DNA from: Cylicocyclus nassatus
Taxonomy: Eukaryota; Nematoda; Chromadorea; Rhabditida; Strongylidae
DNA: 64,000 nucleotides
Assembly (NCBI GenBank): GCA_958299035.1
Contig: CATQJL010000223.1
Location: 75,409,600 to 75,473,599 of the forward strand
Reading direction: 5' to 3'
Shown one piece after another: positions 1 to 9,360 of the stretch; the first letter of the stretch is position 1, and the number at the start of each line of letters is the position of its first letter. The notes beneath the pieces were generated by a model. That model was not told where the DNA came from. It was given only the letters and a program-made list of their open reading frames with translations, and ran no database searches. The position numbers and the translations under genes are program-made.

Positions 1-1570
1 AGCATTGTGAGTTGTGAATCCATTCCCAACAGGCCGTGCATTGTATGGTTTCGCATATTGGAGAGGCTTTGCACGTTATATTGATTTCAAAAATTCTTTG
101 ACCTTTGTGGAACGCTTGCACTTTTGCCGTATAGTCATATGTGACTAAGGAATTCGGAAAGAGCATACGTTGGAATGTATTTACGGTGGAAATTGTGCAG
201 TAGTTTGCGATGCACACTTCAATTGCTTCGATTTGTTTTTCGCTGGTCACTGAAATTCCTCCTTGAGAACATTCCACTTCTAATGGAGTTTGCGTGGTTG
301 AAGGGGTTTTTGCATGTCCGTAATAAGTTTTTGTAATTGTTCCCCATGCCTTCAATACGATCGGTGGCGTGGTGTGTAATGAGTCCTTCACGACAAGCGT
401 TGCGAGAGGGTTGTCGTATATGCAAAATAATCGTGCCTTTTCTTCGCAGTGATGTCTCTTGCAGAATGTTGAAGTTCCTGAAAGTGCGTTTGTTGGATCT
501 CTTCTCCATCCTTTGCGTTCCACGCATATGACATCGTCTTCATCAATATAATCTTGAATGTTGATATCGAGATGCTCAACTAATATCGTAGTGTTGTCGA
601 ATAATTGCACTTGATTGAAAGTGCCGATGCGTAGTGTTTGGTCGCATGTCGAGGATGGTTCGAAGGAGCATACGTGTGATGGTTGGTAGTGTGAGAGAGC
701 GAAAGGGAGAGAAGCGAAGTTGGACATTTCTTTTCGGTAACTATTGGTATAGGAGCATGACGATGACCATTGCGGGCACTCACATTTTCTTCCACACAGT
801 GATGTACTTGTTTCTGATGAATGTTGAAAATGTATTGCTCCGTGTGGGCAGTAGATGGGGAACCAGCACAGCTTTTCCTTATTTTCTATTCGTACTTTTG
901 CGACTGCAACTCCTTTTCGTGCGCAGTGAGTTGCGTAAAGTACTGTTTTCTCCGTGTTTATTTCGTCGGGGCAGCGCGTATTGATGGTATTGGCGAAATG
1001 GATGCTGGAGAGCAAAGTTACACATAGTAATACATTCGCTGCTTGTTGTCTGGCTTTTGATCTCGTCACCATATGATGATGGGACGGAGCAGGGTTTGTT
1101 GAAGGAGGTTCCGTTTGAGGTGGTTTTGCGGATTTGATTTCCAGTTTGTATATCATATTGTTGGGCCTTGTTATTATTCGTTTAGATGGTAGTCGTATTT
1201 GCACTGATCGTTTAAAATCATCACGTGATCCAATGATTTGGCCAATTTTCCATCCTCTATCTAAATTTGCGTCTTCAACGATTACGTAATCGCCGTTGTT
1301 GGGTTGATTGTGTTCGTGTGATCTTGGTTGTTCGTGTTCCGTTTTGTATCGCTCGCGAAGAGAAGTAAGGTATTCAAAGTTCCATCGTTTCCAGAATCTA
1401 GTGAGCATTTCTGAGGTGATTCTCCATTGCGACAATAGTGTTTCTCGTGTTGTTGTGATTGGGGCCCATTCGTCTGATGTCTCTTCTGGATAGGATCCAG
1501 CTAGTTTTGCGTATGGGTGAAGGAGGTCGATTGGTCGTAGGGGAAGATAATCTTGATCATCAGTGATGTA
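1..1570 (-). CDS. BEL polyprotein C-terminus: post-integrase domain and envelope-like region (partial)
   Basis: From the frameshift near 1922 to base 1 one frame has no stop, about 640 codons. It first encodes the basic domain that follows integrase in BEL elements (GDYVIVEDANLDRGWKIGQ near 1290-1220, then RIITRPNNMIYKLE). Near 1060 a short hydrophobic stretch (AANVLLCVTLLSSIHFA) looks like a signal or membrane segment. Beyond it lies a Cys-rich, presumably extracellular region with closely spaced cysteines (CGRKCECPQWSSSC near 800-750; CIANYC near 205) that continues off the window. Nematode BEL elements such as Tas and the Cer7 group are known to carry envelope-like genes related to phlebovirus glycoproteins; that relationship is inferred here from position and Cys content only. 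The segment is open but sits downstream of broken gag and pol. Confidence 0.75.
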
Positions 1571-2800
1571 CGTTAATGGTCGAGTGTTCACGATAGCTTG
1601 TGCTTCTTTTAAAAGGGTTATGATCTCTTCAATATCTAGCAAGTTGTTTCCAATTGCATGTTTAAAGGATTTCTTGAAAATGTCTATCATTTTTTTATAG
1701 AAGCCACCCTGCCAAGGGCTCAAGCTTGGTATAAATTTCATCTGTATCCTTTTTTGAGCGCAGTAATCCAGGACATCTTCATCAATGTTAGCTTGATCGG
1801 ACAGTGAGTAACATTCAGCAATCGATTTGAATGATTGAGCATTGTCGCACACTATCCAAGTTGGGCATCCATTGGCGGCGATGAAACGTCGTAATGTGTG
1901 TAGTATCGTGCGGGTTGTCATGCAAGGATGACATCGACATGAACTGCGCGTGTATTTAGGCAGGTAAACAGAAGTCCCCAATATTTTTCTATCATCTTAT
2001 CATTAGTCCGATAAGAGAGCGGACCGAAAATGTCCATTCCCACATTTTCGAAAGGATAATGTGGTCTCACCACTCTTTCTTTAGGTAGCATAGGAAATGG
2101 TGGAAGTACAAAAGGTTTGGCACGGTATTTCTTGCAGTGAAAGCAATCATTGGAGATTACTTTCTTGACTGCTGAGCGCCCTTTGGGAATCCATACTTTT
2201 TGTCGTAGTTCCGTTAGAGTATGGTTAACTCCGCAATGGTTATTGATTGTATGCGTATGAAGGATGAAGAGCGGTGATTCTGTTTTTGATAGGAAGAAAT
2301 GTTGGCGTAACGGTCTCCTCTGCTAAAAGAGCATTTTCAATACGTCCTTTTGATCTCCATAAGGACGTCGTCTTACACCTAAACAGGTGTAATTGTTTCA
2401 TATGATCGCCCGATGGTGGATCTTGATTTTGGGCGAGACGAAGTAGAATGCTTTCCGCTCTGTTACGAAGTACTGCTCCAGACGTCCCAAAGTGTTTTGC
2501 TGCTTTTCTCGATTTCAATACAAGAAAGCGTAGAACAAAGACGACTGTTAGTAGTAGTGAATTCCAAGTGCTGAATCTGGATGTTTCGACAAATGACGGT
2601 GAACTTTTCGTCTTCTCTGCTGTTGTGAGTTGTGCAATGTTGGTTGGTAGTGACACCAAAGGGGTCTGGGTCTCTGATGTTTTGAGTTGCTGTCGTCCTG
2701 GTGAGGGAGTGGTTTCCTTTAGTAATCCTTCAGGAGATGGGAACCAGTCTGATTTATCTTGAGTGAGGATTTCTAGACCATGCCACCACAGTGCTGATTG
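1570..2800 (-). pseudogene. pol: BEL integrase, two frameshifts and altered catalytic Glu
   Basis: The reading begins at the tether region near 2790 and enters the integrase Zn-binding N-terminus near 2350-2215 (ETVTPTFLPI, then HTINNHCGVNH after a frameshift near 2280, then LRQKVWIPKGR). The catalytic core follows: ENVGMDIFGPL carries the first Asp, and WGLLFTCLNTRAVHVDV runs to a second frameshift near 1922. IAANGCPTWIVCDNAQSF carries the second Asp. The third acidic residue normally sits in PWQGGFYE; here the codon at 1694-1696 reads Lys. The core ends near 1570 with EAQAIVNTRPLTY. The family joins element DNA into the host chromosome in the nucleus. Two frameshifts plus the Lys make this copy inactive by inspection. 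Confidence 0.9.
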
Positions 2801-3230
2801 TACCTATGACAAAAGCGGATAGTTCCAGTCGTGGTATGGTAACCGACTGACGCAGAGGGGCTAGGCGCGACTTTGACATGATGAATGATACTTTGTGTGG
2901 AGGCTTCGCGAAGATTTGAACAAGATACGCTGTTGCACAAAAAGCGTTTTTTTGAAGCGTCGGTAAATACATGAAGATCGAACTGCATGGTTGAATTGTC
3001 ACAGTTTTCGAGTAGTCTGCGTTTCAGCTTCAATATAGGTGATGTCTATTGACCAGTAAGTTCTTTCCATTCATCAACCTTTTCTCCTGGTAATGGATGG
3101 TCCCATTTAAGTTCGATTTTCCAGAGAGACTGGAGGAGTAGTTTTCCGAGGAGTGTGACAGGAGTGATGAAACCTAGGGGGTCGTAGATGCCGGCTATTT
3201 CTTTCAGGATTTTTCTTTTGGTCCAGATAA
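2800..3230 (-). pseudogene. pol: BEL reverse transcriptase C-terminal tail and partial RNase H
   Basis: Directly joined to the protease is a segment with the typical end of a Pao RT (KRKILKEIAGIYDPLGF near 3215-3170, then GKLLLQSLW). The polymerase core with its YxDD box is absent, so the join at about 3230 is an internal deletion of most of RT. An in-frame TAG lies at 3046-3048. After it come the RNase H start (DLHVFTDASK), a frameshift near 2940 in a T-run, and the motif TIPRLELSAFVIG. At about 2800 the sequence jumps to text normally found between RNase H and integrase (WWHGLEIL), so the rest of RNase H is deleted too. The segment is non-functional. Confidence 0.88.
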
Positions 3231-4788
3231 TTCCTTCTGCAGGTCTTTGGGGGAGAGTGATGAATATTTCATCGGTGATATAGGAATGACTTGAGCCGGA
3301 GTCGAGAAATGCTGTTGTTTGTACTCGAAGAGAAGCATTTGATGGATTGTAGAGGTTGACGGTAGCACACATGAGCGCCACTCTAGGTTTGGGCTGTTGA
3401 TCTGGAGGTGATGTGGAGCTGCAAGTGATTGTTATTGGGGTCGTATTTTCACTGCTCTCTAGCACAGGAGTAGATATGGGGGCTTCTTCAACGGTGACAT
3501 TTGCGCAATGTTGCCGCTCAGGATACGTTCGTGGTTTATGCAGCTTGTCATTTCGGCGATTCCTCGTGTCTGTTTGTGGTCGTTGTTGAAGTTGTTGCTG
3601 AGGCTGGGAAAAGCACATGGATGTGTGATGACGTTGTTTGCAGTATTTACAGCTTCGTTTCGACGTGCATTCCTTTGTTGAATGATATTTGGATAGGCAA
3701 TTGTAACACAGGCGTTGTTCTTTTGCTCGGCGATTGCGGTGGTATGGAGTCGGGAATACGTCGCAGGAGACTGCGGAGTGGTTGACTTGCTCGCAGTAAG
3801 GACTTGGTTTCATTTGCTGTTGTGTGCGAGATCTTTTTGTGTTTTTCTGGTATTTAGAAGTGTTGAAGCTGACGTACGGGCTTTGTTCCGTGTTGGACGT
3901 TTTGCTATGAAAGTTCATCTCGTATAGGGTAATATCCTTACGTACGATGTCGGTGAGCAGATGGAGAAGTTCGGTTGGAAAAAGGTTGTGATCATTCGCT
4001 GTTTTGTCGTAGATTCTGCTTCGAACGCGGGCTGGTAATTTGTTCAGTAGTATGGCACCAAGTGCTGTTTCTTGAGAATCATCATTGTTGACGGAAAATT
4101 GTCGTATCAGCGCAAACATACGATTGTATAGTGTTAGGAGGTTTCGGCCCTCGGGATCGCAATTTGGAAGTTGGGCAAGCTCCGTGTAGAGGATATGTCT
4201 CATTGTGACCTTGTCGTCAAAGTGTGTTTTCAAAATGTCCATTGCGATTCTATAGTTCTCTGGAGTCATAGATAAGCCTTAAATGGTTTGTAAAACGCGA
4301 CCGCGCAAACATGACTTGAGGAGTGAAAATTTCGTGATATCATCAAGCTGGGTTTTGTCTTCGACGAGTGTGGCAAATCTTCACGCACATTCTGGATATT
4401 CCAAAAAATTGCCGTCAAATGTGGGCAGCTCTAGCTTACTCAAAATGGACGCATCGACAAAATTCATCAAAGAAGCGTTCGTTGCGAGACTATTAGTCAT
4501 GACGGGATTGACTGTGGAAGAGTTGACCATGAAAGGCTGGGACGCGGACGGTGTTTGAGTGTTGGTAAACAAAATGCTTCGTGGTGGTTGAGTACGGTCT
4601 TCATCTTGAGTAAGTGATTTCGAGGCGTAGAGTTTCGAGTTCATCATCATCAAGTTTTTGAAAGTTTGGTGTGGTATAAGGATATCGTATTCTGTGAGAG
4701 AGAGCTGCGCTGCTGAGAAAAGCCGTTGGATTTTTTTCTTAAAAAAGCCGATTTGACGCCTTATGCGGGCACTATCATTTGTCGACAT
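3230..4788 (-). pseudogene. gag-pro: BEL gag and N-terminal protease, two in-frame stops
   Basis: The frame starts at an ATG at 4788, just inside the element. Gag contains the BEL signature LPTFDGNFLEYPE near 4400, then an in-frame TGA at 4381-4383 and a TAA at 4279-4281. Both fall inside otherwise conserved gag sequence, so they are genuine disabling mutations. From 4269 the frame stays open: a Cys/His cluster near residues 158-170 and two knuckles near 188-219 (counting from 4269) fit a nucleic-acid-binding gag C-terminus. The aspartic protease follows, with its catalytic DSG at about residues 323-325. The protease stops abruptly near residue 346, where the protein jumps to the end of RT. 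Gag packages element RNA and the protease would cut the polyprotein; neither is expected to work here. Confidence 0.9.
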
Positions 4789-4862
4789 CGTTGCTCAGTA
4801 GGATCAAGGCTTGTTCAACGTACTTTTTCCTCCTGAAGTGAAGAAGTGGGAGGTCCTCGGTT

Positions 4863-5293
4863 GCCGTGGTCGCCACTTGTTTGGACTTTCAAAGGACTTG
4901 GACGAAGCTTTATTGGATGAGCTGATAGGCAAAGCGTATACAGAACCACGAGCATTTATATAGAGTTTGACTTTATAACCTCTACATAGATAGCAGTCTT
5001 TCCATATGTTTGGGTGAGTGTGTCAACAATGCTTTGTCGCGGCTTTGATTGACTAAGACAATTATGATAAAATTCGTGCCGTGGTCGCCACTTGTTTGGA
5101 CTTTCAAAGGACTTGGACGAAGCTTTATTGGCTGATGAGCTGATAGGCAAAGCGTATACAGAACCACGAGCATTTATACATAGTTTGACTTTATAACCTC
5201 TACATAGATAGCAGTCTTTCCATATGTTTGGGTGAGTGTGTCAACAATGCTTTGTCGCGGCTTTGATTGACTAAGACAATTATGATAAAATTC
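4863..5293. repeat. 215-bp tandem duplication upstream of BEL gag
   Basis: Two nearly identical direct copies lie side by side, 4863-5075 and 5078-5293. Both start with GCCGTGGTCGCCACTTG and end with ATGATAAAATTC. The main difference is a 3-base insertion in the second copy (GGCTGATGA against GGATGA). The pair is in the leader/LTR position of the BEL element, so it may be duplicated U3/leader sequence or a post-insertion duplication. Confidence 0.9.
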
Positions 5294-5394
5294 AAAACAT
5301 TAGTCTTCTAGGAAATGCTAAGAATGCTATAAGAAATGAAAACATGTTACCTGCAAGTTGCAGAAAACCCATTTTCAAAGGGGGGGCTTCGGTA

Positions 5395-6260
5395 CGCTAT
5401 TGCTGGATACACGTAAGAAGACGTCTCTGTAATAGGGGTGCCTTCCAACAATTTCTGCATTTTGGCAAAAGGCGTTCTTCATGAACTGAGTATTCTTCCA
5501 ATTTATTAGCAATTCTATCTTTTTTTCTACTTCGTTTAGTTAATTCAGCATCATCTCTGCTTCAGTGATACTGTTTGAAAAAAGAACGATATCGTTTGCA
5601 AAACGAAAGTTCGACAGGAATTTCCCATCAACTCGTACGCCTTTCGTCCTAATCCAGTGACTTCATTAACCACTGCAAGGCCGCAGCGAACAGTTTCGGT
5701 GAGTCTGTGTTGCCTTTTCAGAACACCTTTATCGGGATGGTCAGGGGATAGAACAGCTATATCTTGTCCCTCTAGAAGTCAGCTAACGTCCTCACGTAAG
5801 CTGGGTCTATCCTTAATGGACTATTTAGCGCTGCTAAATAGCATTTTCGTCTCGACGCTGTCAAAGGTTTTTTCTAGTCGACGGAGATTAGGACGAGCGG
5901 CAGTCGGTACTCCCGGCAGACATCTATGACCCTTGAAACCGTCTGGATTTGGTCCATGCATCTGAATCTTTTGCGAAATGCAGCTTGTTTTTGAGGTTGC
6001 GATTCATCCAGTGTTTTAGATATGCGAGAGAGGATAATCTTCGTGAAAAGCTTGTCCAGCACACTCAGCAGGCATATTGGACCGTGGTTTCGAAGATCAT
6101 CCCGTTCACCCTTTTTAAAAAGAAGGGCGGTCCTTCACGTTTATTGGTCGGGAATCCTCTCCTTCTGAAGATAAGATGTCAGGTGCGACGTGAAATTTTC
6201 GTGTAGACGCTGTCCTCCTGCTTGCAGAAATTCAACGGAAAGATGGTCTGGCCCTGGAGC
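5395..6260 (-). pseudogene. RTE reverse transcriptase, degenerate
   Basis: Recognisable RT text runs from the end of the linker (PGPDHFPLNF near 6255) through GFPTNKREGP and NYRPICLLSVLDKLFTK-like sequence to CREYRLPLVL (about 5920-5890) and TFDSVETKMLF (about 5860). After a gap the catalytic box appears as FANDIVLFSNSITEAE near 5605-5555. The family has FADD; the codon at 5594-5596 gives Asn in place of the first Asp. KKTQFMKNAFC-like sequence near 5475 marks the region after the palm. At least one frameshift and several stops separate these pieces. The enzyme would copy element RNA at the nicked chromosome; this copy is dead. Confidence 0.85.
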
Positions 6261-6779
6261 CGTGGATGTCCTTATGGTCTAAATCGACGTGCGCACTTCA
6301 GCAGGTAAAATTCGTGGGGTACTTCTTCAGTGGGAACGAAGGGCATCGGCAGGGTGTTCATGAGCGGAAGAGGTTGGTGTTGAAGTTCTTCGCAATAGAT
6401 TCCATCTTATATCGGGAAAAGTCGGAGTCCTGTCTTCACTTAATAGTGCAGCGAGCGGTATGTGATATTGCAAAGGTCCCTTTGGCACTTTTTAAGACTT
6501 CGTCTTCCTTCGGCTGCTTCCAGTATCTTGGCTTGCCTGTACTTCCTAAGATCCTCCTACAAAGCAGTTCTGCAAGTGGCGTTGACTATCAGCCGCTCGA
6601 GATGGGTTGCATTCGGATGCTGCCTCAGAAATCTTCTTTTCTTTCGAACAATTCCTTGTTGGTCTTCAATAATTCCAAGTTCTTCCCAGAAGTCACTAGG
6701 CGCACTTTTCGCAGGCGTGCAATCCTTTTGGAAGCCGGTCGTAGTCCTCCTCCTCTATAAGCCAGTCACAAATTGATAA

Positions 6780-8145
6780 TAGCTGTTCCTCCTGTTACGT
6801 CATAAACGACTTCCTTCCGTTCAGCAATTTCCATGTCTACCGGCGTTCTTTTTTTATGAAAATATTTCATGAAAAAATCGTGCGGCAGAGGAGACGGTTG
6901 CGTTTTCATTTCGGAACCCATACCCAATCCTGACCTTATATTCCTTTTTTAATGGCATCCCGATTTTCGCACTGAAGTCACCCAACAAACGTATCAGGTC
7001 CTTTCAGAGGATTGTAGCGTTTTTATGAACCAACACAATCATCGATTTACGTAACAATCAATATTATATTCCACAATCTTATGGCGCATTCCTGTTGGCT
7101 TCTCAATCATAATTTTTCGAGTGGTAGCGCGCCGAGTTTCAAGAAATTCACATATTATGCTCAAATTACTTACTGAATTTGGCATGCACCATTTTAGGAT
7201 TTGCCAAAGAGCGGAGCAAATGATTATCTGATAGAGCGAGGTTTGAAGAGTACGCTTTGCAGAACAGTTTTGACGGCGCTTGCCGTATGAGGCCATATTT
7301 CGTCATGCAGAAAAACTCACTGGGTCTGTCTATCGCCTTTCTCTGCGGTGGGACCTGGTTTAGACGATGCAGTTGGATTGCTTACGGATTGGTTGACCAT
7401 CGCCTACTTGTCCAGCAATTTTCAGTGCAGGATGTCCTGCCCGTCCCCAAAAAGTCTTGCTCAGAAACACCCTGCCCCCCTGCCCAATTTCTGATCTTCA
7501 TATCAATATGCTTCTGAAGGGCACAATAAACAATTTCCAATGATGCACACACCCTGCCGCAAACCAACCGCTCCTCAGATATATGAGGATGAAAATGAAA
7601 ACGCGGCGAACTTATGAAACGATCTAATAAAAGGACTTCTCGTTGGACGACCTCCTCCATGTCTTCGCAGAAAGCATCCAGTTTTGAGTCGTCAGCTGCT
7701 GATGTTGGCGAGTAGCAGTTAATAATGCTGTTGGTTCTGACGTGGAGGTCGTAGGATGGCTAATCAAGGTGATAGGATCTTATGCGGATCGAAAGATGGA
7801 CGATGGACGAAAGATGGATGGGTGGCGAAAGCCTCCAACGTTTCGTGATGGTATCCTTCTCAAAAAAAATGGCAAGGGTCACATCACTCATCTGTCGCAC
7901 GTCCTTCTTCCTAGACTTGGTTTCCTGCAGAGCGATGACGTGGTGCTTGAAGTCTGCAGCGTCGAGAAGAGCGTAGAAGTCGGCATTTGTGGAGACTGTC
8001 CTGGCGTTATAGGTGCAGAGCATGCGGCACTCTCCTCTCCATGGCGTGTCGTCCGGGCAGACGTGTCGTTTTTGTCCAATTCAAAAGGCGCCGTGAGGAC
8101 CCTGACTTCGGTCTTGCTACCAACATAGCGAGATCCGATGTGCAA
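6780..8145 (-). pseudogene. RTE apurinic-type endonuclease, degenerate
   Basis: The pieces are CTYNARTVST (N-terminal strand, about 8015), ALQETKSRK (the family's Glu-containing motif, about 7930), INCYSPTSAADDS (about 7720) and a GDFSAKIG box (about 7000) in successive, shifted frames. RTE endonucleases nick the target strand to prime reverse transcription. A stretch around 7040-7300 does not match the expected endonuclease order and may be a rearrangement. No intact frame longer than about 100 codons remains. Confidence 0.8.
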
Positions 8146-8454
8146 AGTTCCTTTCTATGCCTCTAACTGGCGGAGTAATATTAGTGGTTCCCCTACAAGA
8201 CTTATTAGGCCTACTCTCGAGTTCCGCACGGTGATCGCTGACCCGATTGTGGATCGGAGAGAACCGGAAAACCAGGCGGATAAGGATCTGGTTTGGCAGG
8301 CTCTTAGCTAGGCATCCAACCGAAACCGGACACGTCGCACCACTCCTTCATCACTTCCATGCCACGATGAGGCGGCCGACCATTGTGTGGGAGAAGTTAT
8401 ATTACTCTGACAGAATATCTTTTGTGAATACTGTTTTTTCATTTTGGAAATTCT

Positions 8455-8850
8455 GTGGCATTGGTTGGTAAATGGGGAAGGTGATTCGGGGGGGGGGGGG
8501 GAGGGTCGCAATGATTGCGACCCTCCCCCCCTTCGAGAAAGGTCGCGAAATTTTTGAAAGTTATTATATGGGTTATAAAATTGTGCAAATGACTTGTCCG
8601 CATTTGTAAGTAATTAAAATAATTTTTAAAAATTTTCAAGAATTTATTTTAGCCTTATAAAAAATTTTTCGAAGCGTGGCTGACGCCACGCCCCTTTTTC
8701 TGAAATTTCGGGGTCCTGAGCCCCCGAAAATTTTAGGGAGCATACCAAAAAGTTTTTCGGAGCGTGGCTGACGCCACGCACCTTCATCGTAAAAAATTTT
8801 TTGTCCCCCCCCCCCCCCAAGCCGAAATTCTGGGTACGCCAACGCAATGA
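8455..8850. repeat. G/C-run hairpins and duplicated GC palindrome
   Basis: A run of G followed by GAGGGTCGCAAT pairs with ATTGCGACCCTC and a run of C (about 8490-8531). The exact palindrome GCGTGGC(TGAC)GCCACGC-type sequence occurs twice, near 8675 and 8762, inside a repeated context with ttttcg before it. On the minus strand the segment begins with a G-run after GTACCCAGAATTTCGGCTTG (about 8836-8817). It looks like a dispersed repeat rather than a gene: short open frames on the minus strand (about 8636-8914) are rich in Gly and follow the repeat. Confidence 0.7.
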
Positions 8851-9360
8851 GGAGCAACAAATGGCACGTGAATTTGGACAGGGAAAGGCAGATGTTGTCT
8901 GAAAGTGAAGCCAAAGGTGTATTTATTAATCATAATGTGTTGACAGGAGCTGAGAGCCGGATACTCCAACTAGTCAGGTAATAGAAATATTGGGCTCTTT
9001 TTTACTCTCTTCTTTTTTCATATGCGAACAAATAGGCTGCTAAAATGCGCGCAAACCTTAGTGGTGTTCAGCGAGATCAACCACTTGTTCTTGATACCGC
9101 CGATTACTATGCACCAACTTGTTGCTCTTTCAAGGTAGAGGACTCATTTGGAAACCAGACAACCTTTAATAGTTGAAGTAAGCTTAATATGCAAACGTGG
9201 AATGCTGCCTTTCCGGGTTTATATAGCTGAATGCTCAAAGAATCTAAACAAAGTGTGTAAGTTTGAATCAATCAATGGTATAAGATTGTCAGTATACTCA
9301 ACCAACATTTGGTTGAGTGGCAGTCATTATAAGTGCGATAGTGTGAAATTTTTGTCACCC
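8850..9360. other. No recognised gene or repeat
   Basis: Ordinary AT-rich sequence. I see no conserved protein motif, palindrome or tandem repeat here. Confidence 0.5.

Larger units (their letters stand above)
1..4800 (-). mobile_element. BEL/Pao LTR retrotransposon, degenerate, truncated by window edge
   Basis: Reading the minus strand from 4788 downward gives, in order, a BEL-type gag with Cys/His knuckles, an aspartic protease motif (DSGSS), the end of a Pao-type reverse transcriptase, a piece of RNase H, an integrase, the basic domain that follows integrase in BEL elements, and a Cys-rich envelope-like region that is still open at base 1. The order is the standard BEL order. The copy carries in-frame stops (4381-4383, 4279-4281, 3046-3048), frameshifts near 2940, 2280 and 1922, and two internal deletions near 3230 and 2800, so it cannot be autonomous. 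No pair of LTRs is visible: the 3' LTR would lie beyond the left edge, and the 5' LTR was not delimited. Confidence 0.93.
5395..8145 (-). mobile_element. RTE-type non-LTR retrotransposon, minus strand, degenerate
   Basis: Minus-strand frames, broken by many stops and shifts, give endonuclease then reverse transcriptase of an RTE element in the right order. The endonuclease starts at CTYNARTVSTNADFYALLDA (about 8020-7960) with HHVIALQETKSRK. Further pieces are SIINCYSPTSAADDSKLDAF near 7730-7670 and a GDFSAKIG motif near 7000. A linker (NATHLERLIVNATC near 6630) leads into RT with KLFTKIILSRISKTLDE and QKQAAFRKRFRCMDQIQTV near 6060-5940. The element ends near 5395, next to the BEL leader duplication. 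It is a different subfamily from the plus-strand RTE at 27785-36110. Confidence 0.88.

Noticed and set aside
4800..5300. Assigning the 5' LTR of the BEL element
   Set aside because: The partner LTR is outside the window, so borders cannot be set; only the tandem duplication is supported.
8636..8914. Gly-rich minus-strand open frames as a protein
   Set aside because: They follow a dispersed repeat with long G runs; overlapping frames are equally open.
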